A stretch of DNA of 64,000 nt, taken from assembly GCF_042701255.1 (NCBI RefSeq), contig NZ_CP170554.1, positions 620,001 through 684,000 of the forward strand, written 5' to 3'. This DNA is from Tahibacter sp042701255. Its GTDB lineage: Bacteria > Pseudomonadota > Gammaproteobacteria > Xanthomonadales > Rhodanobacteraceae. Within the stretch, counting starts at the first letter, position 1, and each line of letters opens with the position of its first letter. The notes below the pieces were generated by a model. The model worked only from the letters and a program-made list of their open reading frames with translations, had not been told where the DNA came from and searched no databases. The translations under genes and the position numbers were made by a program. This document shows positions 55,462 to 63,737 of the stretch, piece after piece.

Positions 55462-56526
55462 ATGCCCACGCGCGCAGCCGGGCTCGCAGGGACGTGGGCA
55501 GGCGCCTGGCTGCTGCTCGTCGCGCTGCTGTTCGCGCCGGCCCATGCACAGCAGACGCGCGAGGATTTCGCGCGCAGCCTGCCGGCGTCGGACTTCACGA
55601 GCGGCCAGGTCCGCGACGATGCGAAGCGCTTCCTCGCCGCGCCGGGTTTCGCCAACGCGCGCGTCGCCGTCAATCCGTTGGCTGCCGGTGCGCAGCCGGT
55701 CGGCGAAAAGGTCTGCATCGCCTGCCATCAGCTCGAGAGCGAGCACTTCACGCACACCGTGCACGCGCTGGGTCTGCACGCGGCCGCGCAGGCCGATCCT
55801 TCCATTCCGGTCTGCGAAAGCTGCCACGGGCCGGGTTCGGAGCATGCGCGCAATCCAGCCGGAAAAGGTTCGATCATCGGTTACACGCGCACGTCGGCGA
55901 CGCCGGTGCAGCAGCAGACCGAGGTCTGCCTGACCTGTCATACGGGCGGCGCGCGCGAGCACTGGGCCGGCTCGGTGCACCAGCGCAACGCGTTGTCGTG
56001 CAGCGACTGCCACAACCCGATGGCGAATTTCTCCGGCCAGGGCCTGCTCGCACGGCGCTCGATCAACGACACCTGCGCGCAATGCCATCAGGACGTGCGC
56101 CAGCAGTTCGGCCGCCGCTCGCACATGCCGCTGGCCGAAGGGCAGATGAGCTGCGCGGACTGCCACAACCCGCACGGCACCCTGACTGCGCCGCTGCTCA
56201 AGACCGCTACCGTCAACGAGACCTGCTACACCTGCCACGCGGAGAAGCGCGGGCCATTCCTGTTCGAGCACGCACCCGTGCGCGAGAGCTGCCTGAACTG
56301 CCATACGCCGCACGGCTCGAACCAGCATGCGCTGCTCGTCGCGCCGGTTCCGCTGCTGTGCCAGCAATGCCACAGCCAGCTCGGTCATCCGAACGATCTG
56401 CAGACGCCGGCCTCGCTGGCCAACGGCGCGCATCCGGACGAACGCCTGATCGGCCGCGCCTGCCTGACCTGCCACGCGCAGGTGCACGGCTCCAACGCGC
56501 CTTCGGGTCCGAAATTCCACGAGTGA
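55462..56526 (+). CDS. DmsE/MtrA/PioA-type periplasmic decaheme cytochrome c
   Basis: About 354 residues with a signal peptide (ending AHA). Ten CxxCH haem-binding motifs are present (CIACH, CESCH, CLTCH, CSDCH, CAQCH, CADCH, CYTCH, CLNCH, CQQCH, CLTCH), the number and size of the DmsE family of decaheme cytochromes. Such proteins sit inside an MtrB/PioB barrel and carry electrons across the outer membrane. An N-terminal extension of about 50 residues precedes the first haem, as in PioA-like proteins. The barrel gene begins 15 bases downstream. Haems would be attached by the Ccm system, not seen here. Confidence 0.95.
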   Translation: MPTRAAGLAGTWAGAWLLLVALLFAPAHAQQTREDFARSLPASDFTSGQVRDDAKRFLAAPGFANARVAVNPLAAGAQPVGEKVCIACHQLESEHFTHTVHALGLHAAAQADPSIPVCESCHGPGSEHARNPAGKGSIIGYTRTSATPVQQQTEVCLTCHTGGAREHWAGSVHQRNALSCSDCHNPMANFSGQGLLARRSINDTCAQCHQDVRQQFGRRSHMPLAEGQMSCADCHNPHGTLTAPLLKTATVNETCYTCHAEKRGPFLFEHAPVRESCLNCHTPHGSNQHALLVAPVPLLCQQCHSQLGHPNDLQTPASLANGAHPDERLIGRACLTCHAQVHGSNAPSGPKFHE

Positions 56527-56541
56527 CGCAGGAGAACGGCG

Positions 56542-59094
56542 ATGCGCCCGTACCGGTTCACTCGCGCGGCGCTGCCGCTCGCTCTGGCTCTGGCGTTGCC
56601 GGGACAGGCCGGCGCCGACAGCGGCGACGGCGTCGATCTCGCGCCGGGCAATGCCCTGCTCGCGCGCGGTCTCGTCGACGAGGCCAATGACGCACGCGGC
56701 ACGAGCTGGCTGCGGCCGGGCCAGCGCCGTTCGCCGGCCGGCAATCTCTACGGCTGCCCGCTGGAAGTGCCGACACCCGAGCAGCTCGGCGAATGGACTT
56801 ACGACGGCCGTCTGCAGCTCGGCTGGATAGGCACCTACGGCGACACCGGCAACGCGCTGTGGAACCGCTACGTGCGCTGGGACAGCGGCATGGTCCTGGG
56901 TCTGCTCGAACTCGCGCTGCGCCGGCCTGCCGACGGCAGCTATGCGGACCTGCGCGCGAGCCGCATCAGCAGCGACGACGGTTTCATCGAGGCCGCGTTC
57001 GGCCGCGCCGGCAGCTACAAGGTGCAGGCGCTGCTGCGCGAGATGCCGAACGTCGTCAGCGATTCGGCACGACCGATCTGGAACGGCGTCGGCACGAACG
57101 AATTGCGTCTGCTGCCGAGCCTGACGCCGGGTGCCAGCGACAGCGCCGCCGTCGCCGCAGCGCTCGACGGCGTCGCGCCGCGGCAGCTGCAGGTCGTGCG
57201 CAGCAAGAGCGGTCTGGGCCTCGACGCCTATCTGACTCCGCGCTGGATCGCACGCGCGGCGATCAGCGAGGAGCGCCGTTCCGGCGCGCGGCCGTTCGGC
57301 GGCGCGTTTTTCTACAATTTTCTTTTTCCGGGCAACGCCGGCGTGCTCGAGACCCTGCGTCCGGTCGAGGACGCGACGGTCAATCTCGCCGCCGGCCTGC
57401 GCTATGCGGGCGACCGCTGGCGCCTGGATTTCGCCTACGACGGCTCGTTCTACCGCGACCGCTACCGCCGTCTGCGTTTCGAAAGCCCGTTCGCACTGAC
57501 GCCGACGCGGCCCGGCACGACGTCCGCTCCCATCTATCAGGGCCAGTTCGCACTGGAGCCCGACAACGACTACCACAACCTGCGCGCCGGCCTCACGCGC
57601 CGGCTGCCGTGGAACGGCGAGCTCGGCGTCACGATCGCGGCCGGCCGCATGCGCCAGAACGACGGCCTGATCGCGCCGATAGCCTGCGCTGGAGTGTTCG
57701 GCGTCGACAGCGACGGCAGCGGCGTGCCCGGGCCGAACAATCCGTTCCTGCACGCGTGTTCCGACTGGAACACGACCGCGTCGCTGTCGCGCGCGAGCGC
57801 CGACCTGCGCATCGACACCTATGCGTTCGATACCCACGTGACCGTGCAGCCGCTGCCGACCTTGAGCCTGCGCGGCAAGCTCGATTTCCGCCGCGAGGAC
57901 TACCGCAACGCATACCTGGCCTACAACCCGCTGACCGGCGATTACGGCTACATCACCGAGAACGGCGCCCAGGCCAGCATCCAGCCCGGCGCGCTGGGTA
58001 CCTGGAATCCGCTGACTGCACCGTCGGTGATCACGCGCGTGCGCAATCTGCCGCTGGACCGGCAGGACTACGGCGCCGAACTCGGTGCCGACTGGCAGCT
58101 GGCCGAGCGGCGTAGCCTGAGCCTGACTCTCGCCACGCGTCGCGACGAGCCCACCTATCGCGAGCGCCGCCGCATCGACGACGACAGTTTCAAGCTCGCC
58201 TACGTCGACCGCCGCATCGACGGTCTGACCTTGCGCGCGAGCTATACGCTGATCGACCGTCGCGGCGACCGCTACGTGTCCGATCCGTACGCGTTCGCGT
58301 ATTCGATCAGCCTGCCGGGCTTCGTCGCACCGGTCGGCGGCGTGCCGGCATTCACGGTCGATGCGCTGCGCAAATATGACCTGGCCGACCGGCGCGAACA
58401 CAAGGCAGCCGTCTCGGCCACCATCGCGCTCGGCGATACGGCCAGCCTCAGCGCCGGCCTGCAGGGCGACTGGAACGACTACGACGCGACCATCGGCCGC
58501 CAGGTCTACGACCGCAGCGGCGCGAACGTGCAGTGGGAATGGCAGCCTTCGCCGCAGACGCGCGCGAGCGTCCACTACGGCGTCGATCGTGCGCGGCTGC
58601 GTCTGGCCAACGTCGCCGACGTGGTGTTCGGTCCCGACGGCAGTCTCGGCGGCCCCGACTATCCGTTGAACGGCCGCTGGTGGGCTTACGACAAGCAGCG
58701 CAACCGCAACGCCGGCGCGAATCTGGAACAGAGCGTCGGTCGCGTGCGGCTGGATCTGAGCTGGAACCTCGTCGACGCGCGCGGCCTGACCAGCTATCGC
58801 TTCGCCTCGCCGGTCGCGCTCGCGTATTTCGCCGACGGCCTGAGCGGCGGCGACAGCGGAACGTTTCCGGCCATGCGCTATCGCGTCGACAGCCTGAGCC
58901 TCGGCGCCAGCATCGCGCTGACGCCGCGCGTCTCGCTGCGCGCTTTCGATCTGTTCGAGCGCGGGCGCGTCGCCGACTGGCATTACCTCGGCCTCGACGC
59001 GGCGCGCGTCATCGACCATCGCGTCTACAGCGACGGCGGGCCCAGCGGCTACACGACGAACCTGATCGGCCTGCTGCTCGACCTGCGGCTGTAG
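56542..59094 (+). CDS. MtrB/PioB-family outer-membrane beta-barrel
   Basis: 850 residues, exported (signal peptide about 1-25). The sequence consists of regularly alternating strands typical of large barrels, and ends NLIGLLLDLRL with a hydrophobic terminal residue pair for barrel assembly. The opening region with GYGSW-like TYDGRLQLGWIGTYGDTGNALWNRYVRW is the MtrB/PioB signature. MtrB/PioB is the sheath that holds a decaheme cytochrome across the outer membrane. AGGAGAA precedes the ATG. The lack of an extracellular MtrC-type cytochrome gene next to it resembles pio more than mtr. Confidence 0.92.
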   Translation: MRPYRFTRAALPLALALALPGQAGADSGDGVDLAPGNALLARGLVDEANDARGTSWLRPGQRRSPAGNLYGCPLEVPTPEQLGEWTYDGRLQLGWIGTYGDTGNALWNRYVRWDSGMVLGLLELALRRPADGSYADLRASRISSDDGFIEAAFGRAGSYKVQALLREMPNVVSDSARPIWNGVGTNELRLLPSLTPGASDSAAVAAALDGVAPRQLQVVRSKSGLGLDAYLTPRWIARAAISEERRSGARPFGGAFFYNFLFPGNAGVLETLRPVEDATVNLAAGLRYAGDRWRLDFAYDGSFYRDRYRRLRFESPFALTPTRPGTTSAPIYQGQFALEPDNDYHNLRAGLTRRLPWNGELGVTIAAGRMRQNDGLIAPIACAGVFGVDSDGSGVPGPNNPFLHACSDWNTTASLSRASADLRIDTYAFDTHVTVQPLPTLSLRGKLDFRREDYRNAYLAYNPLTGDYGYITENGAQASIQPGALGTWNPLTAPSVITRVRNLPLDRQDYGAELGADWQLAERRSLSLTLATRRDEPTYRERRRIDDDSFKLAYVDRRIDGLTLRASYTLIDRRGDRYVSDPYAFAYSISLPGFVAPVGGVPAFTVDALRKYDLADRREHKAAVSATIALGDTASLSAGLQGDWNDYDATIGRQVYDRSGANVQWEWQPSPQTRASVHYGVDRARLRLANVADVVFGPDGSLGGPDYPLNGRWWAYDKQRNRNAGANLEQSVGRVRLDLSWNLVDARGLTSYRFASPVALAYFADGLSGGDSGTFPAMRYRVDSLSLGASIALTPRVSLRAFDLFERGRVADWHYLGLDAARVIDHRVYSDGGPSGYTTNLIGLLLDLRL

Positions 59095-59157
59095 CGCGGC
59101 GGGGCGGCACCGATCGACCGGCGACAAACAAGAATCATCGAGAGGAGAGAGAAGACC

Positions 59158-59559
59158 ATGCGACATGCACCGCTGCTGATCCTGCTGACCTTGGCTTTGC
59201 CTTGTGCGACCCACGCCGCCGAGCACGAAATCATCGTCGGCGCCGACGGCCAGAACGCCTACGCGCCCAGTCAACTGAAGATCTCGGCCGGCGACACGGT
59301 GACCTTCCGCCAGGTCGGCGGATTTCACAATGTCGCCTCGGCGGCCGGCTCCATCACCGCATTCCGTTGCGGACCCAGCGGCTGCGACGGCGTCGGCGGC
59401 GGCAACGGCGATCCCGGCGGCGGCACCTGGCAGCAGACCGTCGCGTTTCCGGATGCCGGCACGGCCAACTATTTCTGCGACGTGCACGGCCAGAGCATGA
59501 GCGGGACCATCGTCGTCAATCCGGTGCCGGTCACCTTGCAGTCTTTCGACATCGACTGA
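59158..59559 (+). CDS. Periplasmic cupredoxin
   Basis: 133 residues, signal peptide to about residue 20. A plastocyanin-like fold with candidate copper ligands His in GGFHNV, Cys and His in YFCDVHG and Met in QSMSGTIVV. An extra Cys pair (FRC...SGC) may form a disulfide. AGGAGAG precedes the ATG. It lies 63 bases after the barrel gene and can act as a soluble electron carrier between the decaheme cytochrome and inner-membrane complexes. It is paralogous to the first domain of the protein at 51032-51802. Confidence 0.88.
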   Translation: MRHAPLLILLTLALPCATHAAEHEIIVGADGQNAYAPSQLKISAGDTVTFRQVGGFHNVASAAGSITAFRCGPSGCDGVGGGNGDPGGGTWQQTVAFPDAGTANYFCDVHGQSMSGTIVVNPVPVTLQSFDID

Positions 59560-59606
59560 ATGCGCGCGGCACCGTCGCGGTGCCGCGCGGCCATCGGAGT
59601 CCGGCC

Positions 59607-60290
59607 ATGAAATGCCTGATCGCCCTGCTGCTGCTTTCGCTGCCACTGCTGGCCGGTGCGGGCGATTTCGTCGATCTGCGCGACGCGCCGGCCATCGCCG
59701 GCGATGCGGCGGCCGGCGCGGCCAAGGTCACGGTCTGCGTCGCCTGTCACGGTGCCGAGGGCAATGCTGTCGTACCGGTGTTTCCGGCGCTGGCCGCGCA
59801 GCATCCGGGCTATCTCTACCAGAGCCTCGCGGGCTTCCGCCGCCGCGCCGATCCGGCGTCGCCGATGACGCCGCAGGTGCAGGCGCTCAGTGATGCCGAC
59901 CTGCGCGACGTCGCGGCCTACTTCGCTTCACGCCGGCGCAATGCGCCGGCCGTGTCCGCACCGATGGATTCGCCCGGCGCGCGCCTGTTCCATGACGGCG
60001 ATCCGCAGCGCGGCATCGCGCCGTGTCAGGGTTGTCACGGCGCGAACGCGCAAGGTCATCCACTGCGCGGCAGCGCACCGCGCTACGACTACTACCCGGC
60101 ACTGGCCGCACAGTCGGCCGACTATCTCGCGGCGCGCCTGCGCCACTACCGCGACGGCAGCCAGGCCGATACCAGCAACGCGCTGATCATGCGCGGCATA
60201 GCGCGTAATCTCGACGACGCGGCGATCACCGAGCTGGCCGCCTGGCTGGCTTCGACGCCGCGCGATCCCCCTTCCGGAGACTACCCATGA
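59607..60290 (+). CDS. Diheme cytochrome c (c4-like)
   Basis: About 227 residues. The signal peptide is MKCLIALLLLSLPLLAGA. Two similar class I cytochrome domains carry CVACHG and CQGCHG with Met candidates after each, as in cytochrome c4 and related carriers. GGAG lies before the start. The stop overlaps the HiPIP start by four bases (ATGA). Probably periplasmic or membrane-associated, passing electrons toward an oxidase or bc1 complex. Confidence 0.92.
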   Translation: MKCLIALLLLSLPLLAGAGDFVDLRDAPAIAGDAAAGAAKVTVCVACHGAEGNAVVPVFPALAAQHPGYLYQSLAGFRRRADPASPMTPQVQALSDADLRDVAAYFASRRRNAPAVSAPMDSPGARLFHDGDPQRGIAPCQGCHGANAQGHPLRGSAPRYDYYPALAAQSADYLAARLRHYRDGSQADTSNALIMRGIARNLDDAAITELAAWLASTPRDPPSGDYP

Positions 60291-60625
60291 GTACGTCAGG
60301 CAATGCTCCGTCCGGCCCGCAGGCTGCCGCCCGCCGCCGCTTTCTGACCCTGCTGGCCGCGGGCGCTGCGGCCGCCGCAGTGCTGCCTGCGGCCGCGGCC
60401 GATCTGCCGCCGCTGCCGGAAACCGACCCGACCGCGCAGGCCCTGGGCTACAAGGCCGATGCCAGCCAGGTCGACGCGGCCAAATATCCGCAGCACACCG
60501 CGCAGCAGAGCTGCGCCAACTGCAAGTTCTTCCAGGGCACTGGCGCCGGCGGTCCGTGCCAGCTGTTCCCGGGCAAGTCGGTCAATGCCAAGGGCTGGTG
60601 CGCGGGGTACGCGGCCAAGACCTGA
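60287..60625 (+). CDS. High-potential iron-sulfur protein (HiPIP)
   Basis: 112 residues. The four cluster ligands are Cys76, Cys79, Cys91 and Cys105, in CANC, GPC and GWC, with spacing normal for the family. The N-terminal QAAARRRFLTLLAAGAAAAA is a twin-arginine signal peptide, as HiPIPs are exported folded. PioC of the Fe(II)-oxidising pioABC operon is a HiPIP, so its position at the end of this operon strengthens the parallel. It starts inside the stop of the cytochrome gene. Confidence 0.95.
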   Translation: MSTSGNAPSGPQAAARRRFLTLLAAGAAAAAVLPAAAADLPPLPETDPTAQALGYKADASQVDAAKYPQHTAQQSCANCKFFQGTGAGGPCQLFPGKSVNAKGWCAGYAAKT

Positions 60626-60708
60626 GCGAAGGCCGCTGCGGCACATCGATCCACGTCGCACCGAGCGGGATTACCGCTGTGGCGTTCATGACGAGCCGGG
60701 TCCGGGTC

Positions 60709-61092
60709 ATGGGAACAGATCAAGAAAGACTGGATAGATTTTTCGACCTTGCACTGAACGCCAAGCGGGCTGATGACGAGCTGCGCACGGAATTTTCCGA
60801 TGCAGAGTACGAACAGGTTCTCGATTACGTGGCCGAACATCCGGGTGATCGGCCGCAGCTTGCCGAGGCTTTCGTTGCGATCGCCTACGATCCATCGCTG
60901 GGACCGATCGACCTCGTCGAATATTGCATGTACGCGCTTCAATGGCCCGAGGTCAGAGGGCGTTTCATTGACAGGCTGGAGGGAGAGCCCAGCGAGCGAG
61001 CGAGATCTGCGTTGCGGCGCTTGCTGAAAGCCTTCGAGCCCGATTGGCCGCACGCCGAGATCTATCGTAGATTCTCGAAATGCAAGCAGTAA
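60709..61092 (+). CDS. Hypothetical small acidic protein
   Basis: About 127 residues from MGTDQERLDRFFDLAL; an ATG at 60688 is also in frame. No signal peptide. It is helical with the look of an immunity or contact-inhibition-type protein (EYEQVLDYVAEHPGDRPQLAEAFVAIAYD), but no family was recognised. The gene is less GC-rich than the electron-transfer operon that ends 83 bases earlier and is probably not part of it. Confidence 0.6.
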   Translation: MGTDQERLDRFFDLALNAKRADDELRTEFSDAEYEQVLDYVAEHPGDRPQLAEAFVAIAYDPSLGPIDLVEYCMYALQWPEVRGRFIDRLEGEPSERARSALRRLLKAFEPDWPHAEIYRRFSKCKQ

Positions 61093-61277
61093 CACCGCGA
61101 GTTGCCGGAAATCGACGGGAATCCTGGAAGGGGTCTCGCTTTGCCGGTATTGGCATTCGATCCTGGTTTTCCGATTCGACGAGCTGAGATGGCTCGCTCA
61201 GGCAATTTCTGATCGGTAGTCGTCGTACCTGATACAGGCGGTGAGTTCACCGAGTCCAGATCGCCCGGAATCACCGA

Positions 61278-62108
61278 TCACTGCCCCATCCGCCGATCCA
61301 GATCCCTCAACTTCGCCACCTGCTGCACGAGCTGCGGCACCTGATCCAGCGCCATCACGAATTTCCAGAGGTAGGCGAAGATCGCGTAGACGTCGCCGGC
61401 GCGTGTCGCGTCGCCTTGCGCCAGGCGGGCCAGCGCGACGACGAACAGCGCGATCACGCTGATCTCCATCGCGCCGAAGGCTTTGGCTTCGGCATCGGAC
61501 AGACGTATGCGCCAGCCGCTCAGGGCCTGGAAATGGCGCCGTACGGAAAGGTCGCGGCCGCGGCGCAGTACGTCGATCTCGCGCTCGAGGCGGTCGTTGA
61601 GGCCGCGGTTGTAGGCGAGCGAGCGTCGCGCGAGCCAGCGGTTGATCGCTGCGAGCGGCAGCACGAGCACGAGGCAGGTCGCGCCGATCGCGGGGTCGAG
61701 CCAGAACAGTGCGCTCAGGGAAACGGTCAGGCCGATCAGGGCGAACAGCACGGCCGGCACGTCGCGTTCGAGGAAGGTCACGTATTCGCGCGACAGGGCG
61801 CTGCGTGCGGCGATGACCGACGGATCGAGGCCGTCCTCGTGGGCGCGGCGTACGAAGCCGCCGGCGAGTTCGGCATAAAGGCGCGTGAACACGCGCGTGT
61901 CGAGCATCTTGGCGCCGACTTCGAGCACGAGCGCGCTGAAGTGGCAGGCGACGAGCCAGCCTATCGCCGCGTAGCGCTTTTCCAGCACGCCGTTGATCGC
62001 GAGCGCCGTGGCGATCGGATACAGCTGTCCGGCGAGGCTGCCGGCCGCGGCCAGCGAATAGGCCGCGGCGAGGCGGCCCCAATGCAATTTGACGAGATCA
62101 CTGATCAC
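61278..62108 (-). CDS. ABC transporter transmembrane domain without ATPase domain
   Basis: About 276 residues from a GTG at 62108, which has CGGAG at the right distance; a GTG at 62156 is also possible. Six hydrophobic segments arranged as in ABC exporters (two before and two after a helix pair, then two more), followed by the expected linker DQVPQLVQQVAKLRDLDRRMGQ. In ordinary exporters an ATPase domain would follow, but the gene stops here and no ATPase gene is adjacent. Either a half-domain protein needing an ATPase partner elsewhere, or a degraded exporter. Confidence 0.78.
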   Translation of the reverse strand: MISDLVKLHWGRLAAAYSLAAAGSLAGQLYPIATALAINGVLEKRYAAIGWLVACHFSALVLEVGAKMLDTRVFTRLYAELAGGFVRRAHEDGLDPSVIAARSALSREYVTFLERDVPAVLFALIGLTVSLSALFWLDPAIGATCLVLVLPLAAINRWLARRSLAYNRGLNDRLEREIDVLRRGRDLSVRRHFQALSGWRIRLSDAEAKAFGAMEISVIALFVVALARLAQGDATRAGDVYAIFAYLWKFVMALDQVPQLVQQVAKLRDLDRRMGQ

Positions 62109-62206
62109 GCGACGGCTCCGTAGGCGGAACGACGGCGCCGCGAACGGCACCGGCACGGCGAACTGCGGCAGGGGCCGCAGCCGCGGGAGCGGCGTCGGCG
62201 ATCAGA

Positions 62207-62650
62207 TCATTTCTTGCCCTTGGCCAGCGGCAGGTCGGCGCCGGTCCAGGCGGCCGTGCCGCCGCCGAGCGTGTAGACGCGCTTGAAGCCGGCCTTGACC
62301 AGGCGGGTGGCCGCGCCGGCCGAGGTCTGGCCGCTGCGGCAGATCACGACGACCGGCTTGTCCTTCACCTTGTTCAGATCCTTGTGCTCCGGATCGAACT
62401 GGGCCATCGCGACGTTCCTGGCCGTGGGCACGTGGCCCTTTTCGAAGTCGGCCGGCGGCGAAACGTCGATGACCAGCGCGTTCTCGCCATTGATCAGGCG
62501 GGTCAGCTCGGCCGGCGTCACTTCCTTGTAGCCGCGGAACCAGCGGCCGGCTTCGTTTGCGATGACGGCGATCAGCACGCCGAAGAAGGCCATCGACAGA
62601 ATGGGGTGATTGCCGATGAACTCGGGCAGGCGGTGCAGGAATTCGGACAT
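62207..62650 (-). CDS. Membrane-anchored rhodanese-like sulfurtransferase
   Basis: 147 residues. One N-terminal membrane span (about 16-34, PILSMAFFGVLIAVIANEA) is followed by a single rhodanese domain with the active-site Cys in VVVICRSGQTSAGA. The rest matches single-domain sulfurtransferases that carry persulfide sulfur. The same type of protein lies beside secB/grxC in many gammaproteobacteria, but those genes are not here. Confidence 0.9.
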   Translation of the reverse strand: MSEFLHRLPEFIGNHPILSMAFFGVLIAVIANEAGRWFRGYKEVTPAELTRLINGENALVIDVSPPADFEKGHVPTARNVAMAQFDPEHKDLNKVKDKPVVVICRSGQTSAGAATRLVKAGFKRVYTLGGGTAAWTGADLPLAKGKK

Positions 62651-62763
62651 GGAGCCAGAGCCGGAACGCGTGAGGGGGCGCGATTATCGGCGACCCGGAC
62701 CGTGGCGCAAAGGCCAGCGGCCGGCGTTGCGCCGGCAAATGCAGAAAAGGACTGTGAAACGGC

Positions 62764-63180
62764 TCAGTTCGCCGAGGTGATCGTCGGCAGACCAGTCATG
62801 AGCCACCAGCGCTTGGCTTTCTCGTCCCAGCGCCAAGTCTGCCGGTCGATGACGCTGCGCTCGCTCTGGCTGTGATTGTTGATGATGCCGATCTCGGCCA
62901 GGACCTGGATCTCGGTCTTGCTGACCTCTACCGGCGACTGCTGGTGGTAGTAGCTGACGCGGACCTGGCGGTAGCGATTCAGCTCCACCGAGCTGATCGG
63001 CTTGGCCTGGCGCACTTCCGGATCGATGAAGGACAGACCCTGCTCGAAACCGCCCCAGCGCAGGGTGGCCGCATAGTCCATCAGCACCTGATCCATGGCC
63101 TTGTCTTTCTTGCTCCGCGCTTCGGCCGGAGCAATGACCAGGCACAGCAGCAACAGCGGCAGCAACAGCCAGCGACCCAT
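62764..63180 (-). CDS. Small exported hypothetical protein
   Basis: 138 residues with a signal peptide (MGRWLLLPLLLLCLVIAPAEA) and GGAG before the start. The mature part is basic with a nuclear-transport-factor-like rhythm (MDQVLMDYAATLRWGGFEQGLSFIDPEVR, later IDRQTWRWDEKAKRWWLMTGLP). Not recognised. It lies 113 bases beyond the rhodanese gene on the same strand. Confidence 0.72.
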   Translation of the reverse strand: MGRWLLLPLLLLCLVIAPAEARSKKDKAMDQVLMDYAATLRWGGFEQGLSFIDPEVRQAKPISSVELNRYRQVRVSYYHQQSPVEVSKTEIQVLAEIGIINNHSQSERSVIDRQTWRWDEKAKRWWLMTGLPTITSAN

Positions 63181-63260
63181 CGCAAGTCTCCGTCGGCGCG
63201 AATGGGCCCGATTGTGCCGCAAGCCCATGACGGAATCAGCCGGTTGGTCGCGGCCGCCGT

Positions 63261-63737
63261 TCAGGCGGCGCTGGACTTGCTCTCGCGGCGCAGGGCGACG
63301 AAGCGCGCTTCCAGGGTCGTTGCGGGCTTGCCCGATTCGTCGGCGACCGTCGCGACCACGCGCAGGCGGCCCTTGCCGCGGGCGCCGAGCATGGCGAAGA
63401 AGCCGTCCCAGTTCTCGCCGTCGGCCAGCCGCGATTCGGAACGCAATTCGCCCCAGACCGGCGCGAGATAACGCAGCTGCGAGTCCTGCACGTAGACGTC
63501 GCAGTCTTCGCCGGCCGCACGCAGGCGCAGTACGACCAGGGCCCAGCAGGACAGGGTCAGCAGACTGGCCAAACTGCCGCCGAAAGCGCAGCCTTTGTCG
63601 TTGATGTTGGGCGCCAGCGGCGCGCTCATCGTCAGCCGGTCCGGCGCATACGCGGCGATATGCAGCTGCATCGCGCGGGCCAGCGGAATGTCGTCGAGGA
63701 TTTCGCGCTCCAGCGCATGGATCGGGGTATCGGTCAT
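63261..63737 (-). CDS. YiiD C-terminal-type thioesterase
   Basis: About 158 residues from MTDTPIHALEREILDDIPLARAM. A hotdog fold with MSAPLAPNINDKGCAFGGSLASLLTLSCWALV, the signature of the YiiD_C thioesterase family. The natural acyl-CoA or acyl-ACP substrate is unknown. Its start codon overlaps the presumed start of the divergent HemD-like gene. Confidence 0.86.
   Translation of the reverse strand: MTDTPIHALEREILDDIPLARAMQLHIAAYAPDRLTMSAPLAPNINDKGCAFGGSLASLLTLSCWALVVLRLRAAGEDCDVYVQDSQLRYLAPVWGELRSESRLADGENWDGFFAMLGARGKGRLRVVATVADESGKPATTLEARFVALRRESKSSAA

Noticed and set aside
55303..59646. Minus-strand open frame of about 1447 codons opposite the electron-transfer genes
   Set aside because: Composition is Arg/Ala/Val filler with no motif, and it is antisense to a decaheme cytochrome and an MtrB/PioB barrel.
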